A stretch of 64,000 bases of DNA from contig NZ_SHLX01000012.1 in assembly GCF_004764705.1 (NCBI RefSeq), forward strand, positions 186,001 through 250,000, in the 5' to 3' direction. The notes under the pieces were generated by a model, which did no database searches, was not told the origin of the DNA, and saw nothing but the letters and a program-made list of their open reading frames with translations. Origin of the DNA: Paenibacillus cymbidii. Its GTDB lineage: Bacteria > Bacillota > Bacilli > Paenibacillales > NBRC-103111. Below, one piece after another: positions 21,201-28,802 of the stretch (within the stretch, counting starts at the first letter, position 1; each line of letters opens with the position of its first letter). The translations under genes were made by a program, and so were the position numbers.

Positions 21201-22854
21201 GCGGCAAAACCGCTACAAAGGCGTCTATTGGTACGATTATATGACGATGTATAACTCGTCCCCTGCGCCGGCGGCAACGCTGGCGGTTCCGGCAACCGTG
21301 GACTCGGATGCGATGCTTGCGGCTGCCGTCGGGGCAGCCAATGTGACGGGTGCGGTGTACCAGGAGTTCGTCATGCAATACGACGCGGCCAAGTTCCGTT
21401 TCGATCATGCGGAGAGCGCCGACAGCGGTTTTGCGGTCACCGGCGTTACGAACGATGCGGCGAACGGGAGCGTGCAGATTGCGATGACCAACGCGTCGCC
21501 GCTTACCGGCAGCGCCGAGCTGCTGCGCGTTTATTATGAACCGCTCGCGGAATCGGGCAGCGGGACAATCGCCATCGTTGCGGCGAGCGTCGGCGAAACG
21601 GCGGCCGGTATGACCGCGCTGAACGGATTGCCGGCGCGGACGGTAACCGTTCGCGATACGACGCCGCCGACCGATGCGGTCTTCACCGCCAGTACGACCG
21701 CACCAACACAATCGGATGTCGAAGTCATGATTCAATATCCGGCCGATGCGGTTGCGCAGCAGGTCAAAATCGGCGTTAGCGGCGATTGGTCGGCCTATAC
21801 GGGGCCCGTGACGATGACGGATAACGGCACCGTGTATGCCCGAAGTACGGATCTCGCGGGCAACCAGTCCGGCGTCACCGGGTACACGGTAAACAATATC
21901 GACCGGATTGCGCCGGTTACGGTCGTTGCCGTTTCACCGATCGAGCCGGACGGTCCGGACGGCACCTATGTGAACCCGGTCACGATCGTATTGAACGGCA
22001 CCGACACCTTGTCGGGCGTGGCGAGCACCGTATACAGCCTCGATAACGGGACGACGTGGCAGCCGTATACGACCCCCTTGACTTTCGATGCAGAAGGGAA
22101 CTACGTGCTGCGCTACCGTTCGACGGATCGGGCGGGCAACGTCGAGACCGTACATTCACTGCAATTTGAGCTGGCTGTGTCGGCGGTCAAGGTGGAGCTG
22201 CTCGACAGCAGCGGCCATCCGCTCAGCGGGGCCGCGGTTTCCTACTACGACGGGGGATGGAACGATTTTGGCATCACCGATGCGCTCGGCACGGCAACCC
22301 GGTCGCTGCCGGAGAAATCCTATACGTTCCGCATCACGTACGAAGGCACATACATGCAGAAGATGCAGCATACCGGCACCGATGCCACGGTGAGGTTTCA
22401 GACGGTTCGGGTGAAGGTGCGTTTGACGGATAGCGAGGGCGGGATGCTGGATGGCGGCACGGCCAGCTATTACGCGGGCATTTGGCGCACGATCGGTGAA
22501 ATGGCCGGCGGGGAAACGAGCAAAGAACTGTTGCCTGGCGCTTACACCTTCGCCGTTGCTTATGAAGGAACGGTTGCCCGGAAGGTGCAAAATACGGGAG
22601 CGGATGCCACGGTCAACTTTCAGACGATTCCGGTCGTTGTGCAATTGTCGGATGGCGCAGGCAATCCGCTCGATGGCGGCGAAGCCAGCTACTATGCGGC
22701 CCGCTGGATAACGATCGGCAGCACGATCGGCGGCGAGACCGGCAAACAATTGCTGTCGGGGTCCTATACGTTCAGGATGAATTACGGCGGTACGGTCAGC
22801 ACGCGCGTCGTCGATACAGCCGTCACGCCGACGATTGTTTTTCAGCAATTTTGA
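15274..22854 (+). CDS. Giant secreted multi-modular heparinase II/III-type protein
   Basis: A 2526-residue exported protein. A signal peptide ends near residue 38 (PALAAPAW). Residues about 55-145 are a DUF4962-type beta domain, and 150-800 are an alpha/alpha toroid plus beta domain of the heparinase II/III class, with SHAHAD at 536-541. Residues about 1013-1150 resemble a CBM6/CBM35-type carbohydrate-binding module. Then [Fn3-Fn3-jelly-roll] occurs twice (about 1154-1995, period 422 residues). A cohesin-like domain lies at about 2000-2125, Fn3- or OmpL47-like domains at about 2130-2300, and three 70-75-residue repeats close the protein. No LPXTG or SLH anchor is visible. ATG 15274 has AGGAG upstream. 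It probably cleaves an acidic polysaccharide by beta-elimination outside the cell; the substrate is unknown. Confidence 0.82.
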   Translation: MMMGWKVKRQVAAVVIVAILAGLFGVSPFAGLPPALAAPAWPAASLKGLNMPFAPADSLVTSQNPPDFHWPAIAGADTYDLQVSRSASVSTAVYENQTLTVNYYNFPHVFDAGTWYWRVRYHTPADGWSEWSAIRKFRIEETNVPFVVPPIGQIRSQISSSHPRIWTNAATLDDFRQLSQTVGQSVYDQRLKDATDRVNRHESPPPEPTFPSPKPTGDALTKAQSEIRAAAESAVNKMMDAAFVYLLTGTPAIGQDAKGRLLSIASWDPNGATSWDNQDQVHRYIAYNSAIAYDWLYDLLSPSDKLQVQNMVKARTVRIMNAFATYPIEKSPYDSHGWTVFGYVGIIATAMMGDIPEAAGWFDKVVPAYINMLAPWGGEDGGWSQGTGYWQWSSFASKEFTDVLLAATGFNLYDKAYSRNEWLFPLYSFPQGTPKGVFGDDNQYAPGPPSVSVYNRLAQMYGDPRMKWAAEAIGTAPRTDLPNYFYGDQTLASRPPMDLPNAKWFQDIGLVAMHSSLYDPDRVSFYMRSSGYGSYSHAHADQNSFIVNAFGESLAVESGFAEAYNSDHHYNFTRQTLAANAITYDGKQGQPVDNIDADGQITGFVTHPDFDATSGDAAAAYPGVLTQANRSVIYVRPDIFVVVDRLQSADPAGHEFEWRLHAEDQLELDGDEAGATIAKGGAALQVRLQAPGGLHATVEDKFIGLDGAEHKPGGAFAGEQQVHAAFIAPKTNKATFVATMEAYQWETDSPQNVVKEDHGTYMKLTFADGSVVYVRLTDSGEVDAGNVRFDGTAVALKGDTVLLVDGTKVVKSGVTVIDSNELATVVVGGDQLSISSKTDARVALDAPGIVRLRDADSGADFPQGGAVAAGLDARGVQWDTAGSTLTVNVQQGQHAFKLNNAPMPQPKAPLALQTVIDGVYGSVTLAVYSDTEGVPVAWGKLDNDPGLYEVAEAPAGFTFEHYGKPRYVYLEADAAVIVRGGGGTLALNKVGSGSPTAADLWADPDGRRDTLSVAWTEAENYKEADAGITKYTTRPFLSGGAGLGNWNLTGQSVKWNVQVPKAGTYDLVLKYVAGWDVPAGSQTSRLAMIGDHALSFEAPTTIDYGTLPANWRGLRVETGLQLPAGSVDIQLWHAGGAMNLDWVGLIERKDDEEPPTTPGSVSVVSQTGSSATLSWSASADNTGIKEYDIYVDGVKKLAVPGGSLTGTVTGLGIGKTYALTVRAVDTSDNRSLPSGSVQVTIVDSTPPAWGAAAALQPDQLFPSVARLRWGGAVDDSGSIASYALYRKDGPAQPFVQMATVSGTTYDFVNLSPGGTYEFKVEAQDSSGNVSTGGPTVALTLPTAAAGGDFYETFDEWATGNVAAGGGWTLSPNDTSAVQIVPLPDGNGKALQATDNVYDVGNEYYESPIFIRSTSPMSGKIVAETRFMVKTVEPFDVGSFYISIMGEGKEAARFLRFSDGTFGYFKQSGGVNEAKQVPKAGFQLPRDTWVTLRFDLDTNAQTFDIAIQSDAFKGYADTVNAPTELDAATGTFRVTGLPFLSGGAAVSSINQIQVRHNRYMGQYWYDYAAMYEDTIPGLVPGNLQLDSRTDSSATVTWTAPGPDADVSEYRVYVDGIQKAAVSGNEYSATVSGLTIGHTYAVTVRAVNPDGYRSAESAVVSVAMTDTTAPVWGPSAQLGPEHLFPDTARLTWNSATDNSGSIASYAIYRQDGPGLPYAMVAATAVGTTYDLTGLQPGGSYAFKVEAMDANGNESGDGPMVAIVMPTAATGGEYYESFDGWTTGSGPSGASWAVSTGMGTTVQAVALPDSNSKALQATDSYYDLANEYYESPIVRRLNAPIGGRVTVEIRYMFKRLPGYDVNGNYFSVIGGGATAIRFTGFSDGSFGYSKTVGGVDTFFKIPKASGMVLPPDTWVTLRFDLDMSAKTYTIEMQSDAFKGYTGAMDAPGTIDPVRGVYRIAGLPFLAAAANISTISEFSMRQNRYKGVYWYDYMTMYNSSPAPAATLAVPATVDSDAMLAAAVGAANVTGAVYQEFVMQYDAAKFRFDHAESADSGFAVTGVTNDAANGSVQIAMTNASPLTGSAELLRVYYEPLAESGSGTIAIVAASVGETAAGMTALNGLPARTVTVRDTTPPTDAVFTASTTAPTQSDVEVMIQYPADAVAQQVKIGVSGDWSAYTGPVTMTDNGTVYARSTDLAGNQSGVTGYTVNNIDRIAPVTVVAVSPIEPDGPDGTYVNPVTIVLNGTDTLSGVASTVYSLDNGTTWQPYTTPLTFDAEGNYVLRYRSTDRAGNVETVHSLQFELAVSAVKVELLDSSGHPLSGAAVSYYDGGWNDFGITDALGTATRSLPEKSYTFRITYEGTYMQKMQHTGTDATVRFQTVRVKVRLTDSEGGMLDGGTASYYAGIWRTIGEMAGGETSKELLPGAYTFAVAYEGTVARKVQNTGADATVNFQTIPVVVQLSDGAGNPLDGGEASYYAARWITIGSTIGGETGKQLLSGSYTFRMNYGGTVSTRVVDTAVTPTIVFQQF
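18733..21250 (+). repeat. Tandem duplication of a 422-codon Fn3-Fn3-jelly-roll block inside the giant gene
   Basis: GGDFYETFDEW (from 19312) and GGEYYESFDGW (from 20578) are 1266 bases apart, exactly 422 codons. The flanking segments also match, for example DTWVTLRFDLD, QSDAFKGY, SGSIASYA and NEYYESPI occur in both. The copies are clearly diverged, so the duplication is not recent. Confidence 0.85.
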
Positions 22855-22875
22855 CAAGAGAGGAGTTCGGCCGGG

Positions 22876-23901
22876 ATGAAGCTTGAGAAGGGCAAACAGA
22901 ACGCGGAAGCATTCGTGTTCGTCCGGGAGGACTGGATGCCGCTGCGTTATCGCCCTCTGCCGGATGGACGTATCGAGGTCGACAGCCATGCGGATCGCCG
23001 GCGTGCGGAGAGGATGGTTTACGAGGAAGGAATCGACTTTGAAGCGGACATCGCGGGCGGGCGGATTCGCCGTACGCCCGGCAGCCGGATTCCCGATTGG
23101 TCGCGCCATCCTTTGTATGGCATACCGCATTTTGACCATGCATTATTTGCGAATTGCGGCAACAAGGACTTCACGGTATATGCCAGCTACCGCTGCAGCC
23201 GGAATGAGCGTGAGGAGCGCCTGAGCAGCGGCGGCGAAATCGACGGGGGCGTTTTGGCGCGTTGGACAGCGAAGCTGCAGGCGGGCGAGGAGACGCTATA
23301 CGTCGTTTACGGCGACAGCATCAGCGCCGGCGGCGACGCCAGCGCGCCTGGATTCGCATATGGCGATCAATTCTTATGCGGCGTCCGCGAGCGGTATCCG
23401 GGAAGCCGGACTCGACTGGTCAACAAAGCGAAAGGCGGCGAAACGAGCGTCGGCGGAAAAGAGCGGATCGATCGGGAGGTCATATCCCTTCGGCCCGATC
23501 TCGTCTCCATCGGGTACGGCATGAACGATCAGAATTTGTATGAGCATGGCGTTGACGTGCCGCCGCCGGCTTTCGAGAGCAACTTCCGGTATATGATCGA
23601 AGCGGTGCTGAAGGTGGAAGGTTGCGCGCTTGCGCTCGTCACTCCTTGTTCGCCGAATCCGCTGTGGCGGTATGCGAGTGGGCGAATGTCGGAATACGCC
23701 GAAGTCATCCGCCGTTTGGGCACCGAATACGGCGTCGCCGTCGCCGACGTTCATGCGGCCTGGGAGCGTGAGCTTGCTGCCGGCAAAACGCCGGAATGCT
23801 TGTTGCTCAACAATATCAATCATCCGAACGATTACGGACATCTGCTGTACGCCAAGGCGCTGATTGCGCTGCTGCCGGACGATGGAGAAGGAGGAGAATA
23901 A
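22876..23901 (+). CDS. SGNH/GDSL-family hydrolase with N-terminal beta domain
   Basis: A 341-residue cytoplasmic protein. The first 135 residues are a beta-rich domain. The SGNH core follows: block I YGDSIS with nucleophile S148, a conserved Gly in KAKGGETSVGG, block III GYGMND, and block V NHPNDYGH carrying the catalytic His. Such two-domain SGNH proteins often remove acetyl groups from sugars. ATG 22876 has GAGGAG about ten bases upstream and lies 22 bases after the giant gene. The next gene begins six bases after its stop. Deacetylation of imported oligosaccharides is a reasonable but unproved role. Confidence 0.85.
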   Translation: MKLEKGKQNAEAFVFVREDWMPLRYRPLPDGRIEVDSHADRRRAERMVYEEGIDFEADIAGGRIRRTPGSRIPDWSRHPLYGIPHFDHALFANCGNKDFTVYASYRCSRNEREERLSSGGEIDGGVLARWTAKLQAGEETLYVVYGDSISAGGDASAPGFAYGDQFLCGVRERYPGSRTRLVNKAKGGETSVGGKERIDREVISLRPDLVSIGYGMNDQNLYEHGVDVPPPAFESNFRYMIEAVLKVEGCALALVTPCSPNPLWRYASGRMSEYAEVIRRLGTEYGVAVADVHAAWERELAAGKTPECLLLNNINHPNDYGHLLYAKALIALLPDDGEGGE

Positions 23902-23906
23902 CGCGA

Positions 23907-24857
23907 ATGGCCAACTATGTCAAAATCAGCTGCATCGGACCGCACCCTTACGTCATGGACGGTGCAATCCCGAACGAGCAGGCTGTTGAACTGATGATCG
24001 CCAACTGGCGAAACCAGCTGGAGCAGGTACTGCCCGACCGTCCGGATCTGATCGTACTGCCGGAAGTATTCGACAGGCCGTTCATGCGGGGTTATCCGCA
24101 CGAACGCATATTCGATTATTACCGATACCGGAAGCACCGGTTGCGCGACTTTTTGGCGGAGACGGCACGCGACAATAATTGCTACATTACTTATCCGACT
24201 CACCTGGAGATGGCGGACGGCAGTTGGCGCAACGGCGTGCAGCTGATCGGCCGCCGCGGAGATATTGTCGGGGGATACCACAAGAATCATATCGTCCCGG
24301 CGGAATACGACCGCAACGGGGTTTTGTACGGCAAGGATGCCGATCTTGTCGCTTGCGATTTTGGCACGGTTGCCTTTGCGATCTGCTTCGATCTGAATTT
24401 CGAAGCGCTGCGTCTGCAATACGAGAGCCTCAAGCCCGATCTGATCGTGTTTCCATCCATGTATCACGGGAGCTTCATGCAGCGCTACTGGGCGTATTCT
24501 TGCCGGTCGTATTTTGCCGGAGCCGTGGCAGGGCTGCCCTGCACCGTGCTCAATCCGGTAGGCGAAGTCGTCGCATCGAGCTCGCCCCAATTTCCGTTCG
24601 TTACGACGACCATCAATCTTGACCGCGCCGTACTGCACATCGACGAGAACCAATTGCGGTTTGGTGAAATGAAGCGCAAATACGGGGACCGGCTGATCAT
24701 CCGCGACCCCGGTTATTTGAACGCCGTTCTGCTGACGAGCGAATCCGACTCATTTACGGTGGACGATGTCATAGCGGAATTCGGACTGGAGACGGTGGAC
24801 GGCTATTTCAATCGCTGTTTGACCCATCGTGCGGTAGAGGGGCACGTGGAGAAGTAG
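23907..24857 (+). CDS. Nitrilase-superfamily carbon-nitrogen hydrolase
   Basis: A 316-residue cytosolic enzyme with the full nitrilase triad: E53 in LIVLPEVFD, K126 in GGYHKNHIV and C160 in VAFAICFDLNFE. The family hydrolyses amides, N-carbamoyl compounds or nitriles. ATG 23907 follows GAAGGAGGAG; longer in-frame versions would overlap the SGNH gene and lose a sensible N-terminus. As last gene of the operon it could release an amide substituent from the sugar. A terminator lies about 70 bases downstream. Confidence 0.9.
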   Translation: MANYVKISCIGPHPYVMDGAIPNEQAVELMIANWRNQLEQVLPDRPDLIVLPEVFDRPFMRGYPHERIFDYYRYRKHRLRDFLAETARDNNCYITYPTHLEMADGSWRNGVQLIGRRGDIVGGYHKNHIVPAEYDRNGVLYGKDADLVACDFGTVAFAICFDLNFEALRLQYESLKPDLIVFPSMYHGSFMQRYWAYSCRSYFAGAVAGLPCTVLNPVGEVVASSSPQFPFVTTTINLDRAVLHIDENQLRFGEMKRKYGDRLIIRDPGYLNAVLLTSESDSFTVDDVIAEFGLETVDGYFNRCLTHRAVEGHVEK

Positions 24858-24928
24858 GGCGTCAAAGCACCCGTTTTGGAGGCAAATCCATTCATCAGCC
24901 CCCCGATTGCATGTTTAGTTGGGCGGCG

Positions 24929-24966
24929 ACGCACGCGACCTATTGGTAGCGTGCGTTTTCTTTTTC
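24929..24966 (+). terminator. Rho-independent terminator, end of heparinase operon
   Basis: ACGCACGC and GCGTGCGT form an eight-base perfect stem with a 12-base loop, followed by TTTCTTTTT. It closes the operon that begins with the sensor kinase. Confidence 0.85.
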
Positions 24967-25010
24967 ACCGCAACGTGGTCTATTATCGAAGAACCTCTCA
25001 AAAAAACAAA

Positions 25011-25039
25011 TTGACAAGGCAAAGGCGTTCGCCTACAAT
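25011..25039 (+). promoter_or_regulatory. Sigma-A promoter of importer operon
   Basis: TTGACA (25011-25016) and TACAAT (25034-25039) are separated by exactly 17 bases. It is the best promoter match in the window and lies 94 bases before the permease start. Confidence 0.85.
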
Positions 25040-25042
25040 AAA

Positions 25043-25066
25043 CTTGTATTTAAAAATAGATACAAG
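25043..25066. promoter_or_regulatory. Operator-like inverted repeat over the transcription start
   Basis: CTTGTAT (25043-25049) and ATACAAG (25060-25066) are perfect inverted arms separated by ten bases. They begin four bases after the -10 box, where a bound protein would block transcription. The GntR-type regulator at 33743-35140 is the obvious candidate, by location only. Confidence 0.55.
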
Positions 25067-25132
25067 ATATAAAACGGTCATAAGTAAGTGATGAGATGTG
25101 GTCGAATGACTGGAAACAGAGGGGGAACACGG

Positions 25133-26101
25133 ATGAATCGCCAGTCGAATCCAGGCGGAATGCCGGTGCGGGGGGAGAACAGCTTGTCACTGACCCAGCT
25201 GTTCCGTTCGCGCATCTGGAGCAAGCGGTACGCTTACCTGCTCATTTTGCCCGGATTGCTTTACTTTATCGTCTACAAGTATGTGCCGATGCTCGGCACG
25301 ATTATCGCCTTTCAGGATTTCAGTCCGTTCCTCGGCTTTGCGGACAGTCCGTGGGTCGGGCTCAAGCACATCCGCACGCTGTTCGCCGAACCCGAGGTGA
25401 TCCGGGTGCTGTGGAACACGCTGTCGCTTTCTTTTCTCCAGATCCTGTTCGCTTTTCCCGCCCCGATCATACTCGCGCTGATGATGAACGAAATCAAGAC
25501 GGAATGGTTCAAACGGATTGTGCAATCGGTCGTTTATTTGCCGCATTTCCTCTCCTGGGTTGTCGTCGTGAGCATTTTCGTCATTTTCCTGCGCAGCGAA
25601 GGCATCGTCAACGGGCTGCTGCGGGAAGTGTTCGGGCTGGACCAGCCGATCGCTTTCCTGAACACGCCGTCCTACTTTCAGCCGCTCATCGTGCTGCAGG
25701 TGATCTGGAAGGAAGTCGGCTGGGGCACGATCATTTTTCTGGCAGCGCTTGCAGGCGTCGATCCGTCACTCTACGAAGCGTCGGTCATGGACGGCGCAAG
25801 CCGCATGCGGCGCATCTGGCACATCACGCTGCCGGCGATTCGCGGCACGATCGTCATCCTGCTCGTCCTTCGGCTCGGCCATGTGCTGGACTCCGGCTTC
25901 GAGCAAGTGTTCCTGATGCTCAACCCGTACGTCGACAAGGTCGGCAACGTGCTCGATACGTACGCTTATTTTAAGGGCATCATCAACGGTAATTACAGCC
26001 TGGCGACGGCGGTCGGCCTGTTTAAAGGCGTCGTCGGCTTCGTGCTGGTGGTTGGCGTCAACTGGTTGGTCAAACGGTCAGGCGAAGACGGCGTTTATTA
26101 A
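25133..26101 (+). CDS. ABC importer permease, LplB type
   Basis: A 322-residue permease with six hydrophobic helices, the N-terminal hallmark LLILPGLLYFIVYKYVPMLG and the EAA loop LYEASVMDGASRMRRIWHIT. ATG 25133 has GAGGGGG eight bases upstream; upstream in-frame codons have no site. It opens the importer operon and pairs with the next gene product. No ATPase gene is present. Confidence 0.93.
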   Translation: MNRQSNPGGMPVRGENSLSLTQLFRSRIWSKRYAYLLILPGLLYFIVYKYVPMLGTIIAFQDFSPFLGFADSPWVGLKHIRTLFAEPEVIRVLWNTLSLSFLQILFAFPAPIILALMMNEIKTEWFKRIVQSVVYLPHFLSWVVVVSIFVIFLRSEGIVNGLLREVFGLDQPIAFLNTPSYFQPLIVLQVIWKEVGWGTIIFLAALAGVDPSLYEASVMDGASRMRRIWHITLPAIRGTIVILLVLRLGHVLDSGFEQVFLMLNPYVDKVGNVLDTYAYFKGIINGNYSLATAVGLFKGVVGFVLVVGVNWLVKRSGEDGVY

Positions 26102-26128
26102 GACCAACAAAAGGGGGAAACACACGCG

Positions 26129-27010
26129 ATGAACCACGCCACGCCGCTCGAAAAATTCGTCATGACCGTCAACTACATCGTGCTCGCGCTGATCGCCGCC
26201 ATGATGCTGCTGCCGTTCCTCTACTTGTTCTCCGTGTCGTTTTCGACGCTGGAAGACTTTTTGCGCACGGACCTGCTGCTTTGGCCAAAACGGTGGGTGA
26301 CGTACGCTTACGAATACATTTTACAATCCGATTCGTTCCTGCGTTCGCTCTGGGTGACAACGAAGCTCACCGTTACGGGCACGCTGATCAACCTCGCGTT
26401 TACGGCGACGATGGCGTTCGGCCTGACCCGCAGGGCGCTCGGGCAACGGACGCTGCTGCTGCTGGTGCTGTTCTCGACGCTGTTCTCGCCGGGGCTGATC
26501 CCGAACTACATTATCGTCAAAGAAACCGGGCTGCTCGACTCGACGTGGTCGCTCATATTGCCGGGCCTGATCAGTCCGTTCATCCTGATCGTCCTGCGCA
26601 CGTTTTTCCTGAACATCCCGTCCGAGCTCGACGAGGCGGCGCGCATCGACGGCGCGAACGATCTGCATATTTTCGCCCGGCTCATCCTGCCGCTGTCGAA
26701 GCCGGCTCTGGCGGCGTTCAGCCTGTACTACGCCGTCGGCTACTGGAACGGGTATTTTACAGCCATCCTCTACATCAACAATCCGGCCAAACAGCCGATC
26801 CAGGTCATTTTGCGCCAAATTGTCATCCAGAGCGATCCGACAAGCGTGTTCGGCGGTTTCGCCACCCAGATGTTTCTCGAGCATTCCCCGCCGCCGCAAA
26901 CGGTGCAGATGGCCGCCATTCTGCTCGCGACGCTGCCGATTCTGATCGTGTACCCGTTCCTGCAGAAACATTTCGTCAAAGGCGTCATGCTCGGTTCGAT
27001 CAAAGGTTGA
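26129..27010 (+). CDS. ABC importer permease, YtcP/LplC type
   Basis: A 293-residue partner permease. It has six hydrophobic segments, the EAA-type loop LDEAARIDGANDLHIFARLI and the family C-terminus FLQKHFVKGVMLGSIKG. ATG 26129 follows AAAGGGGG with a spacing of about 11 bases. It lies 27 bases after the first permease. Confidence 0.93.
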   Translation: MNHATPLEKFVMTVNYIVLALIAAMMLLPFLYLFSVSFSTLEDFLRTDLLLWPKRWVTYAYEYILQSDSFLRSLWVTTKLTVTGTLINLAFTATMAFGLTRRALGQRTLLLLVLFSTLFSPGLIPNYIIVKETGLLDSTWSLILPGLISPFILIVLRTFFLNIPSELDEAARIDGANDLHIFARLILPLSKPALAAFSLYYAVGYWNGYFTAILYINNPAKQPIQVILRQIVIQSDPTSVFGGFATQMFLEHSPPPQTVQMAAILLATLPILIVYPFLQKHFVKGVMLGSIKG

Positions 27011-27111
27011 CAGGGGCGGTTCACCACATGAAGGAGGGGATGCCGGGGAAAAGCGCAAACCAGACGCACGGTTGACGGGAAGCATTTGACTACATTCCAG
27101 GAGGGGTTCGC

Positions 27112-28728
27112 ATGAAATGGAAACGTTATGCAGCAGCAACATTGGGCCTGTCGCTCGCCGTTACGGCGGCGGCGTGCTCATCCTCGCCCGGCAAGAGCAA
27201 CGAAGGCGCCAAAGCGTCGACGCAGCCGTCGGCAAGCGCCAAAGCGACGGAGTCGGCGAAGCCGGCGGAGAATAAAAAATTTACGATTTCCGCGCTGTTT
27301 TACAACTTCGGCGCCGTATCGCCGACGGACGGTCCCGGGCTGGCCGAGTTTAACAAGAAGTTTAACGTCGACCTGAAAGTGACCAATGTGCTCAACACAT
27401 CGTTCGAGGAAAAAATGACGGCCATGTTCGCGTCGGGCGACATTCCGGACGCTACGACGCTGAATACGACGATGCTGAACGGCCGTTACGCCCAGCTCGC
27501 CAGACAGGGAGCGCTGCTGCCGCTCGACGACTACATCGCCAAATACCCGTCGCTCAAGATCGTGCCGAGCCAGGTGTGGGACGCGCTCAAGGTGGACGGC
27601 AAAATTTACGGCATTCCTTCCTATTATCCGAAATTCGGCTTGACGCCGATGATCCGCCAGGACTGGCTGGACGCGCTTGGGCTGAAAATGCCGACCAACT
27701 ACCAGGAGCTCAAGCAGGTCGCGCTGGCGTTTACGAAAAACGATCCGGACAAAAACGGCAAAAACGACACATACGGCCTCGCCATGAGCCAGAACATCAA
27801 CCCGGACTTCAACATGGGAGCGTATTGGGACGCCAACGCCTGGTACCACAAAAACAAGGACGGCCAGTTCATTCCCGGCATCATCGGCCCGGGGCGCAAA
27901 GAGTTGATCTCGATGTTCGCCGACTTGTACAAGGAAGGCGCGATGACCCGCGATTTTGCGGTGATGACGTGGCCGGACGTGAACAAGGAGTTTTATTCGG
28001 GCAAGGCCGGCATTTTCATCGGCACGCCGCGCGGCATGGGCCAGGCGAACATGGAAGGGCTGTATAAGCTGTACCCGAACGCCAAGCTGACGCCGATTCC
28101 GCCGTTTGCCGACCCGAACGGCAACACGGGTTTTACGGCAGGGATCAATTTCAACGCGATGACGGTGCTGTCGGCCAAGCTGGCGAAGGAGCCGGACAAA
28201 TTGCAGCGCGTGCTGGAAATATCCGATTTCTCGCGCAAATTTTATCCGTATGACCAACGCAACCCGAACAACGCCGACTTCGACTTCTGGAACGGCAAAA
28301 ACACGCAAGGCTACGACATGGTCGACGGCAATGTGGTGCGCAAGGCCGACGCTGCGGCGAAAGGGCTGGGGCCGTGGAATTACTGGTTCGACGTCAACTG
28401 GCCGGCGAACGACACCGACATCGATTATCGCAAGGACTACTCGTTCAAGCCGCTGGTCGACCTGACCGACACGTACATGAAGCTGATTCCGACGTGGAAA
28501 TATTATGTCAACCCGTCCTACACGGCTTATTCCAAAACGAATTCGGAAAAAGGCGCCGAGCTGACCAAGTTCCTGATGGACGAACAGACCAAAATGATTG
28601 CCGGCAACACGTCGGTCGCGGACTGGGACAAAATGGTGACGGAATATATGAACAAAGGCGGCACGCAAGTCATTAAAGAAATGAACGAAGGCATCAAAAT
28701 CAAGGACCCGAAAGAGAACTACAAGTAA
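27112..28728 (+). CDS. Lipoprotein solute-binding protein of carbohydrate ABC importer
   Basis: A 538-residue lipoprotein. The leader MKWKRYAAATLGLSLAV runs into a TAAAC lipobox with Cys near residue 23, then a low-complexity Ser/Ala/Lys linker to about residue 57. A two-lobed binding domain follows, with the calcium-loop-like NDPDKNGKNDTYGLAM near residue 205. ATG 27112 has GGAGGGG eight bases upstream. It is separated by about 75 bases from the amidohydrolase gene and should supply the two preceding permeases. Confidence 0.9.
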   Translation: MKWKRYAAATLGLSLAVTAAACSSSPGKSNEGAKASTQPSASAKATESAKPAENKKFTISALFYNFGAVSPTDGPGLAEFNKKFNVDLKVTNVLNTSFEEKMTAMFASGDIPDATTLNTTMLNGRYAQLARQGALLPLDDYIAKYPSLKIVPSQVWDALKVDGKIYGIPSYYPKFGLTPMIRQDWLDALGLKMPTNYQELKQVALAFTKNDPDKNGKNDTYGLAMSQNINPDFNMGAYWDANAWYHKNKDGQFIPGIIGPGRKELISMFADLYKEGAMTRDFAVMTWPDVNKEFYSGKAGIFIGTPRGMGQANMEGLYKLYPNAKLTPIPPFADPNGNTGFTAGINFNAMTVLSAKLAKEPDKLQRVLEISDFSRKFYPYDQRNPNNADFDFWNGKNTQGYDMVDGNVVRKADAAAKGLGPWNYWFDVNWPANDTDIDYRKDYSFKPLVDLTDTYMKLIPTWKYYVNPSYTAYSKTNSEKGAELTKFLMDEQTKMIAGNTSVADWDKMVTEYMNKGGTQVIKEMNEGIKIKDPKENYK

Positions 28729-28802
28729 CAGAGGTAGCGGGGCAGGGCGGCGCGCGCCGCTCTTCCCGCATCCGCGGGCAGGCGGATATGGAGGACAACG
28801 GG

